A stretch of DNA of 64,000 nt from an uncultured Acidimicrobiales bacterium (GTDB lineage Bacteria > Actinomycetota > Acidimicrobiia > Acidimicrobiales > SHLQ01): positions 16,903-80,902 of the forward strand of contig CALJDK010000001.1 in the NCBI GenBank assembly GCA_938023735.1. The letters run 5' to 3'. The notes under the pieces were generated by a model. That model searched no databases, had not been told where the DNA came from, and worked only from the letters and a program-made list of their open reading frames with translations. Position 1 is the stretch's first letter, and each line of letters opens with the position of its first letter. Shown piece by piece: positions 54,024 to 61,973 of the stretch. The translations under genes and the position numbers were made by a program.

Positions 54024-55442
54024 ATGTCGACCAAACCCACTATTGCGACCCTTGGCGAGCTGCGTTCCTCAGGCTGGGAGTCGGTAACCGTCAAAGAAGA
54101 ACTCCGCCGAAACGCCATTCAGCGGGTGCGCGATGGCGAGCCCCTGGTCCCCGCAGTCATGGGCTACGAGAACACCGTGCTGCCACAGCTCGAGAATGCG
54201 CTGCTTGCCGGCCACGACGTAATCTTCCTCGGCGAACGTGGGCAGGCCAAGACCCGAATGATCCGGGCGCTCACCGACTTGCTCGACGAGTGGATGCCAA
54301 TCGTTGCCGGGTCCGAAATCTACGACGACCCGTACAACCCCAGCTCAAAGTTTGCTCGCGACCTTATCGAAGAGCAGGGCGATGCCTGTCCAATCGACTG
54401 GACCCACCGCGACGTTCGATACGGCGAGAAGCTGGCCACCCCCGATACGTCCATCGCCGATCTCATTGGTGAAGTCGACCCCATCAAGGTGGCCGAGGGT
54501 CGCTATCTCTCCGACGAACTCACGCTTCACTACGGCCTGGTTCCTCGTACCAACCGCGGCATCTTTGCCATCAACGAGCTTCCCGACCTGTCCGAACGCA
54601 TTCAGGTTGGTCTGCTCAACGTGCTCGAAGAGCGCGACATTCAGGTACGTGGCTATAAGGTGCGGCTGCCGCTCGACGTCATGCTCGTCGCCTCGGCAAA
54701 CCCCGAGGACTACACCAACCGCGGTCGACTCATCACCCCGCTCAAGGACCGGTTCGGATCGCAGATCCGAACCCACTATCCGCTCGAGGTCGAGACCGAA
54801 ATGGCCATCGTCGACCAGGAAGCCGTGCTCCCCGACGCCGCCGATGTCGACGTGCAGGTACCCGACTTCATGGCCGAGATTGTTTGCACCGTCACTCACC
54901 TGGCTCGACAGAGCAGCAGCATCAACCAGCGTTCGGGCGTGTCGGTCCGGCTTTCGGTTGCCAACTTCGAAGCAATGGTCGCCAACGCCACCCGTCGTTC
55001 ACTGCGCCTCGGTGAAGACAAGGTCGTGCCCCGGGTTTCCGACCTCGGAGCGCTTGCCGCATCCACCTCCGGAAAGATCGAAATCGAGTCGCTCGATGAT
55101 GGCCGCGAAGGCGAAGTTCTGGCGCAGCTCGTGAGCAGTGCCGTCTTGCTGGTGTTCCGCGAGGTTGTGCCGCCCGAAACCCACCGCGGCATCGTCGATG
55201 CGTTCGAGGAAGGCACCACCGTCGATGCTGGCGATCACCTCTCCAGCACCGATATTGCTGGCCGTCTGGCCGAGAATCCAGCAATGGGGAAGGCAGTGGC
55301 TGCAGTGCTCGAGGGCGAAGAAGCGGCTACCAACCCCACCGTGGTTGCCAGCGCCGTCGAGTTCATTCTCGAAGGGCTACATCTCAGCAAACGCCTCAAC
55401 AAGAACGAGGGCAGCTACGAATCTCGCGAACCAGCGTTGTAA
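54024..55442 (+). CDS. MoxR/magnesium-chelatase-type AAA ATPase
   Basis: A 472-residue AAA+ ATPase of the magnesium chelatase ChlI-like/MoxR group. The P-loop is FLGERGQAKTRM (about 68-79), Walker B region GIFAINELPDLSERIQVGLLNVLEE (about 178-202), and sensor 1 VMLVASANPEDYTNRGRLI. Such ATPases remodel proteins or insert metals, usually with a partner von Willebrand A protein encoded next door; here the next gene is a GH1 homologue, so no partner is present. Divergent from the clpP operon with 131 bases between starts. Confidence 0.88.
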   Translation: MSTKPTIATLGELRSSGWESVTVKEELRRNAIQRVRDGEPLVPAVMGYENTVLPQLENALLAGHDVIFLGERGQAKTRMIRALTDLLDEWMPIVAGSEIYDDPYNPSSKFARDLIEEQGDACPIDWTHRDVRYGEKLATPDTSIADLIGEVDPIKVAEGRYLSDELTLHYGLVPRTNRGIFAINELPDLSERIQVGLLNVLEERDIQVRGYKVRLPLDVMLVASANPEDYTNRGRLITPLKDRFGSQIRTHYPLEVETEMAIVDQEAVLPDAADVDVQVPDFMAEIVCTVTHLARQSSSINQRSGVSVRLSVANFEAMVANATRRSLRLGEDKVVPRVSDLGALAASTSGKIEIESLDDGREGEVLAQLVSSAVLLVFREVVPPETHRGIVDAFEEGTTVDAGDHLSSTDIAGRLAENPAMGKAVAAVLEGEEAATNPTVVASAVEFILEGLHLSKRLNKNEGSYESREPAL

Positions 55443-55480
55443 CTCGGGGTCTGATTCACTGCCCAGGTCCTTGGGACCGG

Positions 55481-56680
55481 CTAGGTCGTGATCGAGTCGA
55501 TAAGCCACTCGCCACTTGGCTTTGCTTCGCGATCTGCGGTGAAGAGGCCCAAGGGTTGGGCAAAGCCAGTCGCCCAGTTGTAGCCGTCGATGGCCGTGTC
55601 GTGGAAGTAGCCACGAAGAGCGACGCCGTCGTCCACGGCTTCGCCGAGTTGGGCAACGGTGTCTCGTAGATAATCGAGGCGCCATTGGTCGTCATCGGTG
55701 GCGATGCCGTGCGATGCGACGACCAATGGCTTGTCGCCGAGCAGTTCCGCGGCTCGGCGCAGCGTTGTGGCATCTTGTTCGGCATTGCGAGCGAAGCCCG
55801 ATGCATCGACTTTCCCGTTGGCGGGCCAAGGCTGAAGCATGCCGTCGGCCTCGATGGCGATTGTCGGTTCCAGGTTGAGACCAATGATGTCGAACGCATC
55901 GACCCAATCCTCGCGTTGGCGAGGGGGCTTGCCGGGCACAAAGAGTTCTCCGTCGGTGATGGCCCGGATCCAGCTCGTCCATGTGAAGTCGGTCCACCTA
56001 TCGGCAAGCTCTTTGGCTTCGGGGCGAACCGAGCGAATGTCGCGCACACCGAAAACGCCCATCACCGGTTGACGTCCGCTTCGCAGGAGTTGCCAGGCGA
56101 TAAGCGCGGCGTCGAGTGCGCCATCGACCGCTTCGATAAGCGCTTCGTCGTTTCCGGTTCGGCCCGGAGGTCGGCTGCCAAGGTGAAAGCCCCGATGGGC
56201 CCACCCGACCGGATCGTCGATGGGGCACCAACCGGCCACGGTGCCATCGAGGATCTCGGCGACGAAGTCGACATGTCGGGCCCAGAAGTAGGAACGCGAG
56301 CGTTTGTCGGAGAATCCGCGCTCGTCCTCGGCGAACCAACCGGGAAGCGAACCGTTATGAAAGGTGGCCCACACGGAAAGACCGGCATCGCGCGCGGCTT
56401 CGAACATAGTGCGGTAGTGCTCGATGGCGTCCGGGTTATGACTTCCTGGATACGGTTCGAGCCGAGCCCACTCAACCGTGAGCCGGATGCTCGTAAGGCC
56501 CGACTCGGCGAGCAGCGCAAAATCGTCGATGTAGTTGTTACCGAAGCCGTTCCCTTGGCCCGACTCGGAGGCCCGGCCCGATTGTTCGAATCGCGACCAG
56601 TCGGCGGCAAGAGCAACCCCCTCGGTGCCGACCGAGGTTTGTGTGGTTCCCCACGCGAAGTCGTCGGGAAATTCGTGCAC
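55481..56680 (-). CDS. GH1-like protein lacking both catalytic glutamates
   Basis: A 399-residue protein with the overall GH1 beta-glucosidase pattern: FAWGTTQTSVGTEG at the start, SIRLTVEWARLEP, TFHNGSLPGWF, and the late GIATDDDQWRLDYL and RGYFHDTAIDGYNWATGF. The acid/base motif NEP is DDP (Asp155-Asp156-Pro157) and the nucleophile motif TENG is ASHG (residues 322-325), so neither catalytic Glu is present. The gene is uninterrupted. It is probably a pseudoenzyme or has changed chemistry. Its GTG start shares one base with the stop of the MaoC gene upstream. Confidence 0.85.
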   Translation of the reverse strand: MHEFPDDFAWGTTQTSVGTEGVALAADWSRFEQSGRASESGQGNGFGNNYIDDFALLAESGLTSIRLTVEWARLEPYPGSHNPDAIEHYRTMFEAARDAGLSVWATFHNGSLPGWFAEDERGFSDKRSRSYFWARHVDFVAEILDGTVAGWCPIDDPVGWAHRGFHLGSRPPGRTGNDEALIEAVDGALDAALIAWQLLRSGRQPVMGVFGVRDIRSVRPEAKELADRWTDFTWTSWIRAITDGELFVPGKPPRQREDWVDAFDIIGLNLEPTIAIEADGMLQPWPANGKVDASGFARNAEQDATTLRRAAELLGDKPLVVASHGIATDDDQWRLDYLRDTVAQLGEAVDDGVALRGYFHDTAIDGYNWATGFAQPLGLFTADREAKPSGEWLIDSITT

Positions 56681-57525
56681 TAGCGGTAGGTGTGGGTTCC
56701 CTGGTCGAGCACCACGGCGTCATCGACACAGGTTTGGTACGCGGCGTTGCCGTCGCCAAGGTCCCAGATCTTCACGTCGAGCCTTTGTCCGGGATACACC
56801 GGGGTCGAGAACCGGCCAGCCATCCCGCCGAAGCGTGCGGGGTCGCTGCCGCACATGGCATGAAGCAGCGCTCGTCCGGTGAATCCGTAGGTGCACAGCC
56901 CATGAAGAATTGGTTTGGGGAACCCGGCCATATCGGCGAACTTTGGGTCAGCGTGCAGCGGATTGCGGTCACCGTTGAGCCGGTAGAGCAGCGCCTGATC
57001 GATGCGGGTTTCGTAGCTCACGACGTGATCGGGGTCGCGATCTGGGGCGGCCCATTCGGCTTTGGGCCCGCTGTCGCCGCCCCAGCCGCCTTCGCCCCGG
57101 ATGAACAACGCCATATTGGTTGTCCAGAGCGGCGCGCCGTCCATGGTCACATCGTTCTGGAGAACCACCAGTGCAGCTTTACCCTTGTCGTACACGCCCT
57201 TGACAGTTGTGGTGTTGGTTGCCGTGCCAGCGACGGGAATTGGTGCATGGAGCTCGATCGATTGCTCGCCGTGTACCAGCATCGCCGGGTTGAAGTCGCC
57301 AAACTTCGGGCTCTTTCCCGCACCCTGCCCCAGCACAACACCCATCGTTGGCAGCGCCTTCTGCTCGACATCGATCGAGTTCTCGGTGGTGAACTCAAGC
57401 TCGAAACCCGTCGGGTCGGTAGCGCCCGCACCGACGCCAACCGAATACAGCAACGAGTCGGCCGAGTCCCAGCTGAAATCGCCCGGTTCGCCAACGGCTC
57501 CGGCTGCATCAGGGTTGATAGGCAT
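56680..57525 (-). CDS. MaoC-like enoyl-CoA hydratase, double hot-dog
   Basis: A 281-residue two-domain hot-dog protein of the MaoC / hydratase 2 type, as in 2-enoyl-CoA hydratases of fatty-acid and sterol oxidation. The C-terminal domain carries the hydratase 2 motif LLYRLNGDRNPLHADPKF with the catalytic Asp and His, then GFPKPILHGLCTYGF. The N-terminal domain (about 1-130) is non-catalytic. ATG 57525 follows GAGGAGAAC. It lies between a small unknown gene and the GH1 pseudoenzyme gene with which it overlaps by one base. Confidence 0.88.
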   Translation of the reverse strand: MPINPDAAGAVGEPGDFSWDSADSLLYSVGVGAGATDPTGFELEFTTENSIDVEQKALPTMGVVLGQGAGKSPKFGDFNPAMLVHGEQSIELHAPIPVAGTATNTTTVKGVYDKGKAALVVLQNDVTMDGAPLWTTNMALFIRGEGGWGGDSGPKAEWAAPDRDPDHVVSYETRIDQALLYRLNGDRNPLHADPKFADMAGFPKPILHGLCTYGFTGRALLHAMCGSDPARFGGMAGRFSTPVYPGQRLDVKIWDLGDGNAAYQTCVDDAVVLDQGTHTYR

Positions 57526-57559
57526 GATGGTTCTCCTCGCTTCGGTAACTGCAAGCAAG

Positions 57560-57886
57560 CTAGCTGGCGCCGCCCACCACGCTGAATCGGCGCTCAGCAA
57601 ATGAGTCATCGGTGAGGTCGATCGTGATGGCCGGACGTTCCGGTGCAGGATCGGGTACGGCTTCGATTGCTGGCGCGTTCAGCTCGATCGCTTCGGCTTT
57701 CGCCCGCTCGATCGTGACGATGTCTGCGGTGCGGTATGACGAGATGCGGGTGGACCACGAGTCGATGGTCTGCCGGTTACTGCCCGTGCAGAAAAAGGTA
57801 GTGAGCGGCCCCTCGGGGCAATAGGCATCGGCGCCCTCGACCTTCACTGTCTCGCCCGACTTCATCGCAACATTCCAGTTCCACAT
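57560..57886 (-). CDS. hypothetical protein
   Basis: A 108-residue protein I do not recognise. A perfect GGAGG site (complement of 57894-57898) lies eight bases before ATG 57886, which fixes the start. The N-terminal half has a motif with two Cys (ADAYCPEGPLTTFFCTGSNRQ), the C-terminal half is Pro/Ala/Glu-rich. No signal peptide. It precedes the MaoC gene by 34 bases and probably heads that operon. Confidence 0.65.
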   Translation of the reverse strand: MWNWNVAMKSGETVKVEGADAYCPEGPLTTFFCTGSNRQTIDSWSTRISSYRTADIVTIERAKAEAIELNAPAIEAVPDPAPERPAITIDLTDDSFAERRFSVVGGAS

Positions 57887-57949
57887 GCCGTGTCCTCCAA
57901 CACTCACTTCCAGTACCTAGAAGTAAAGCAAGGGGGTGTGACACGGTAG

Positions 57950-57975
57950 CCCGACTGCCCGGCCGGGCAGTCGGG
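57950..57975. repeat. 26-base perfect palindrome
   Basis: CCCGACTGCCCGG joined directly to CCGGGCAGTCGGG, no loop. It lies about 65 bases upstream of the small hypothetical gene on the minus strand. It may be an operator or a member of a dispersed repeat. Confidence 0.7.
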
Positions 57976-58122
57976 ATCGCCGTATCGGCTGACCTCCGCT
58001 CCGCTTTTGCGCCCAATCCGTCAGCTTGTTCTGCGCCGCTTCGCAAATCGCCGATCCAGCGCCCCAACCACCCGGCCTCGGTTTCGACTCCTCGAGGCTT
58101 GTGATATCGACCCGGACAACCC

Positions 58123-58160
58123 GGTGCCTGGAACCTTTTTGGCGATTGGTTCCAGGCACC
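58123..58160. repeat. hairpin repeat 1
   Basis: Arms GGTGCCTGGAACC (58123-58135) and GGTTCCAGGCACC (58148-58160), perfect 13-bp stem, 12-base loop starting TTTTT. Sister of the hairpin at 58200. Confidence 0.75.
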
Positions 58161-58199
58161 TGGTTTGGGTGATCGTTGGTATTTCAGGGGTTTTGTCTC

Positions 58200-58238
58200 G
58201 GTACCTGGCACCGAAAGGGGGTTTTGGTGCCAGGTACC
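58200..58238. repeat. hairpin repeat 2
   Basis: Arms GGTACCTGGCACC (58200-58212) and GGTGCCAGGTACC (58226-58238), perfect 13-bp stem, 13-base loop whose ends (GAAA/TTTT) can lengthen the stem. Differs from hairpin 1 at two stem pairs, both compensated. It is 13 bases before the end of ridA and may also stop its transcription. Confidence 0.75.
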
Positions 58239-58250
58239 GGTTTGCGCGTT

Positions 58251-58607
58251 TTACTCTGGTAGTGCGGCTATCACGGAGATCTCTACTAGTAGGGCTGCTC
58301 GGGCCATTTGGGCCTCTACGCAGGCTCTTGCTGGTTGGTGGCCGTCTACTACCCAGTCGTTCCACACCTCGTTCATTAACGCGAAATGGTTGGCGATGTC
58401 GCGTAGGTAGATGGTTGCCGACAGCACGTGTTGTTTTTCGGTGCCGGCCTTGGCCAACAGTTCGTCGACCCGGGCCAGGGTTGAGCGAGTCTGTTCCTGG
58501 ATGTCGGCCTCGGGATCTTCGGCCACCCGGCCCGACAGGTACACGGTGTTGTTGTGGATCACTATGGCGCTGGCCCGGCCTGCCGAGTCGATTCGTTCGA
58601 TAGTCAT
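58251..58607 (-). CDS. RidA family protein
   Basis: A 118-residue RidA/YjgF/YER057c family protein. RidA deaminates reactive enamine/imine intermediates; members also have other roles. SGRVAEDPEADIQEQTRSTLARVDELLAKAG is the family core; the arginine needed for deaminase activity appears at PARACVEA. Start taken at ATG 58607, where family similarity begins. Divergent from the SDR gene, 28 bases between starts. Confidence 0.82.
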   Translation of the reverse strand: MTIERIDSAGRASAIVIHNNTVYLSGRVAEDPEADIQEQTRSTLARVDELLAKAGTEKQHVLSATIYLRDIANHFALMNEVWNDWVVDGHQPARACVEAQMARAALLVEISVIAALPE

Positions 58608-58635
58608 GGCCCACAACATATGGCAGGGTACGGGT

Positions 58636-59436
58636 ATGAACATTTCTGGAGCACGAGTGCTTATCACCGGCGCATCGCGTGGCATCGGTGCGGCGATGGC
58701 CACGGCGTTTGCTAACGAGGGGGCCCGAGTGGCGTTGGCCGCCCGCAGCGCGGACGAAATCGGACAATTGGCCAATCAGCTTGGCGGCACCGCCTACCCG
58801 ATCGACCTCGGCAAGTCGGCCGAGGTAGACGGATTCATCGACCGGGTCGAAGCCGATGGTGGGCCTCTCGACATCCTCATCAACAACGCCGGAATCGAAA
58901 CGTCGGCGTTGGTCGAAGAGCTCGAAGAGACCCATATCGAGCAGCTGTCAGCGGTGAACCTGGTTTCGCCGATGCGGCTTACCCGTCAGGTGTTGCCGGG
59001 AATGTTGGAGCGAGGCCGAGGCCATGTGGTGTTCACCTCGTCGGTAGCGGCATCGACGCCGGCTCCGGGCTTAGCCGCCTACTGCGCGTCGAAAGCCGGA
59101 CTCACTCGGTTCAGCGAGTCGCTTCGTATCGAAATGCGCGAGTCGGGAATTGGGGTCACCACACTTCATCTCGGTCCGGTGTCGACGGGCATGTGGGAAC
59201 GGGTCACCGATCACCCGGCGTTCGATATCGCCCAGAGCCGGTTCCGGCAGTTCAAGCTTCTCACCGATGTATCGCCCGAGAAGGTGGCCGCCGACACGGT
59301 CGATGCGGTGAAAACCAACCAGCGCGAGGTTCGGCACCCCAAACGGCTCAGCGCAACGCTGAGTCTTGCAGCAGCGCCCGGCCGACTTACCGAAGTGCTC
59401 CTTACTGGCATCACACCACGCGACCATCGGCGCTAA
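58636..59436 (+). CDS. short-chain dehydrogenase/reductase
   Basis: A 266-residue classical SDR. NAD(P) loop TGASRGIG (about 11-18), NNAG (about 81-84), catalytic Ser in VVFTSSVAA and YCASK with the catalytic Tyr and Lys (about 148-152). The C-terminal part (about 200-266) is typical of enzymes acting on large lipophilic substrates, but the substrate is unknown. ATG 58636 gives the loop at its normal distance from the start. Confidence 0.9.
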   Translation: MNISGARVLITGASRGIGAAMATAFANEGARVALAARSADEIGQLANQLGGTAYPIDLGKSAEVDGFIDRVEADGGPLDILINNAGIETSALVEELEETHIEQLSAVNLVSPMRLTRQVLPGMLERGRGHVVFTSSVAASTPAPGLAAYCASKAGLTRFSESLRIEMRESGIGVTTLHLGPVSTGMWERVTDHPAFDIAQSRFRQFKLLTDVSPEKVAADTVDAVKTNQREVRHPKRLSATLSLAAAPGRLTEVLLTGITPRDHRR

Positions 59437-59531
59437 GGCCAGGCTTGCTCCGTCGGGGGCGCTGAAGTCCAAGGTTTCTGGCTCCGGTGAGCTGAACGAA
59501 ATCGCGCCAACATCGCAACTACCGTTGCGGT

Positions 59532-60383
59532 ATGAAGATCGGAGCCAAGGTGGGTGTGGGTCGGACCTCAAACGTCTTCGCCTATGGCTCGGGTGCGGTG
59601 GTGAAAGTCCCGCTTGCTGGTGTGCCGAGCCATTGGGCCGAGCTTGAGGCTCGAAGCACGGCGGCGGTCCGTTCGTTGGGGTTGCCCGTCCCCGAGGTGC
59701 TTGATGTCGTCGAAGTCGATGACCGTTCGGCCATCGTGTTCGAGCACGTTCATGGCTCTTCGTTGTTGGAGCACATCGTCGATGACCCCACATCGACCAA
59801 GTCGTACGCTCGAGAGTTCGCCGACGTACACCGTCGAATTCAGCAGGCGGGAATCCCGAGCGAGGTTCCCGACCTCGTCGACCGGCTATGTCTAAAGATC
59901 CAAGGGGTTACGCAACTCAGTGAGGCCGAACGCACAGAAGCATGTGGGTTTGCTCGACGGTTGCCGAGGGGTGCGGCGTTGCTTCACGGCGACTTGCATC
60001 CAGGCAATGTGCTCATGAGTCCGTCGGGGCCGGTCATCATCGACTGGTTCGATGCAACGGTTGGTCACCCGGTTGCCGATGTGGTGCGGTCGAGCATCCT
60101 GCTCACCCCACCTCCCACCGGCGAGTCGCTTCACATGCCGGGTCTCCCTCGGCCGATGGTGGAAACCATTCGGGCGGTCTACCTTGAGGTGTTCGAGCCC
60201 ATGCTCGACAACGCAGGCGATCTTCTTCCGGTATGGCGTGCCGTGAGCGCGGCGAGTCGTCTTTCCGAAGGGGCCGAAGTCGATGAGTCGGCGTTGCTCG
60301 AAATATGGCGGCAGAGGCCGAAGGTGCTCGACCTTCGGACCGATGCGTTACCGGGGGTTGGACCCGCGTACGAGGAGTCCTAG
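59532..60383 (+). CDS. aminoglycoside phosphotransferase family kinase
   Basis: A 283-residue APH-family small-molecule kinase. The catalytic loop LLHGDLHPGNVLM (about 150-162) and the metal-binding IIDWFDATVGHPVADV (about 169-184) are intact. The N-terminal lobe is recognised by KVGVGRTSNVFAYGSGAVVKVP. Chromosomal members act on many metabolites, and there is no reason to infer antibiotic resistance. A short hairpin, CGCAAC-TACC-GTTGCG, sits just before the ATG where a ribosome site would be. Its 3-prime end overlaps the IMPase gene by 36 bases. Confidence 0.82.
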   Translation: MKIGAKVGVGRTSNVFAYGSGAVVKVPLAGVPSHWAELEARSTAAVRSLGLPVPEVLDVVEVDDRSAIVFEHVHGSSLLEHIVDDPTSTKSYAREFADVHRRIQQAGIPSEVPDLVDRLCLKIQGVTQLSEAERTEACGFARRLPRGAALLHGDLHPGNVLMSPSGPVIIDWFDATVGHPVADVVRSSILLTPPPTGESLHMPGLPRPMVETIRAVYLEVFEPMLDNAGDLLPVWRAVSAASRLSEGAEVDESALLEIWRQRPKVLDLRTDALPGVGPAYEES

Positions 60384-61151
60384 GTCGTCGAATACCTGCG
60401 GAGCCGCGGCCAACGTGAGGTCGGTGTCGTTGGCGTCGGGCAATTCGACCACGGCGCCGGCTTCGGCAGCGATAAGTGCACCAGCGGCGTAGTCGTAGGT
60501 TTTGATGTGTCGTTCGAAGAACCCGTCGAGGCGACCGCATGCCACCCAGCACAGGTTGAGTGCAGCCGACCCCATGCAGCGGATGTCGCGGCAGGCAGGA
60601 AGCACTCGGGTGAGGAGGTCGGCCTCGCGGGCTCGAAGGTCGGCATCATAGGCAAAGCCGGTGCCGACGAGTGCCTGGTCGATGCCGGCTGGGGCGGAGC
60701 AAAAGATGTCGACGCCATCGCTACGCGCTCCTTCGCCGACTGTCGCGCTGAAGATCTCACCCTGAAGTACATCGACGACCGCGCCGGCCACAACGTCGCC
60801 GTTCAACGTGGCGGCAATACTCACCGAGACCACAGGAAGGCCATAGAGAAAGTTGACGGTGCCGTCGATGGGGTCGACGATCCAGCCGATTCCACTGTCG
60901 CCGTATTGCGCATCGAACTCTTCACCCTCGATGGATGAACCCGGGCATCGCAGCAGGAGTTCGGAGCGGATACGTCGTTCGGATTCGAGGTCGGTGTGGG
61001 TAACAACGTCGGTCGGGGTGCTCTTGGTGCCAGCTGCCGCTGCCCGACCAAGATGCTCGCGAACGTAGCGGGCTGCGGCTCGAGCAACGTCGGCAGCGAC
61101 AAGCTCGAGTTGTCGCGCCGGGGAGAGAACCTTGGCCGTTGCGACGGTCAC
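60348..61151 (-). CDS. inositol monophosphatase family protein
   Basis: A 267-residue magnesium-dependent phosphatase of the IMPase/FBPase group. EGEEF (metal Glu), IVDPIDGTVNFLYGLP (about 90-105) with the metal Asp pair, and the late TYDYAAGALIAAEAGA complete the active site. It dephosphorylates inositol phosphate or another polyol/sugar phosphate. Start overlaps the end of the DeoR regulator by four bases, and the mannitol dehydrogenase gene lies upstream in the same direction, so a polyol phosphate is a reasonable guess. Confidence 0.9.
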   Translation of the reverse strand: MTVATAKVLSPARQLELVAADVARAAARYVREHLGRAAAAGTKSTPTDVVTHTDLESERRIRSELLLRCPGSSIEGEEFDAQYGDSGIGWIVDPIDGTVNFLYGLPVVSVSIAATLNGDVVAGAVVDVLQGEIFSATVGEGARSDGVDIFCSAPAGIDQALVGTGFAYDADLRAREADLLTRVLPACRDIRCMGSAALNLCWVACGRLDGFFERHIKTYDYAAGALIAAEAGAVVELPDANDTDLTLAAAPQVFDDLGLLVRGSNPR

Positions 61152-61942
61152 GCGAGGCGAACCGTGGTGCCTGTTGTTTCGATTGCCGCGACGACGGTGG
61201 GGTCGAGTTCGTCGTTGGTGATGAGCACATCGACATCAGACCACTCGGCGAAGCGCACGAACTGATCGTTGCGGAACTTGGTGTGGTCGACCAGTGCGAC
61301 CACACGGCGCGCCGAAGAAATCATGGCCTGTTTGAGCGCCGCCTCTTCGCGGTACGGAGTGGTGAGGCCGTTGTCGGGGGTGGCCGAATCGCTCGAGATG
61401 AACAGCGTGTCGACCCGTAATGGTTCGACCGCAGCGATGGCCTCGGCGTCGACCATGGCCAGCGTGTTCTTTCGCACCTTGCCGCCGATGACGATGACGT
61501 CGAGCGCCTCGTGTTCGGCGAGAACTTGGGCAACCGTGAGCGAGTTGGTGACGACCCGCAATGACGTGTCGGCGGGGACTGCTCGGGCGAAGGTGGTAAG
61601 CGTCGAACCCGAGTCGATGATTATGGCCCCGCTGTCGGGGAGTTCGCTCACTGCGGCGGCGGCGAGCCGATTCTTTTCCGCGTCGTGCAGGTCGGCTCGA
61701 ACGGAAAGCAACGGTTCGAAGCCGGCGGTTTCCCACGGCACCGCGCCGCCATGAACTCGACGAAGTACCCGTTGGCCTTGGAGATCGGATAGGTCTCGCC
61801 GAATGGTTTCGGTGGTGACCTGAAACCGGTCGGCGAGATCGGAAACCTCGGCGCGGCCACCCTGAATGGTGAGGGCGACGATCTGTCGCTGTCGTTCAGA
61901 TTGAAAGAGTGCTGGTGATGCTTCAGCGACTCGATCGGTCAT
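61148..61942 (-). CDS. DeoR family transcriptional regulator
   Basis: A 264-residue DeoR repressor. The N-terminal winged helix (RQRQIVALTIQGGRAEVSDLADRFQVTTETIRRDLSDLQ, about 16-54) binds DNA; the C-terminal DeoRC domain (about 75-245; IIIDSGSTLTTFARAV, HTKFRNDQFVRF) binds a phosphorylated sugar. It is the middle gene of a mannitol-dehydrogenase-DeoR-IMPase cluster and likely controls it together with the divergent substrate-binding protein through TTTATGTTGG repeats in between. Confidence 0.9.
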   Translation of the reverse strand: MTDRVAEASPALFQSERQRQIVALTIQGGRAEVSDLADRFQVTTETIRRDLSDLQGQRVLRRVHGGAVPWETAGFEPLLSVRADLHDAEKNRLAAAAVSELPDSGAIIIDSGSTLTTFARAVPADTSLRVVTNSLTVAQVLAEHEALDVIVIGGKVRKNTLAMVDAEAIAAVEPLRVDTLFISSDSATPDNGLTTPYREEAALKQAMISSARRVVALVDHTKFRNDQFVRFAEWSDVDVLITNDELDPTVVAAIETTGTTVRLA

Positions 61943-61973
61943 GGCTTTCCTTTGGCGTCAAACGCCGGTGTAG

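Larger units (their letters stand above)
57887..58250. other. 364-base interval holding a cluster of palindromes
   Basis: No credible gene. It contains a 26-base perfect palindrome and two 13-bp-stem hairpins described separately, plus GGTGTGACACGG near 57935. The density of inverted repeats is far above the rest of the window. Confidence 0.6.

Noticed and set aside
59532..60383. The APH-family gene as an antibiotic resistance determinant
   Set aside because: Chromosomal APH-fold kinases act on many metabolites and nothing in the context suggests resistance or transfer.
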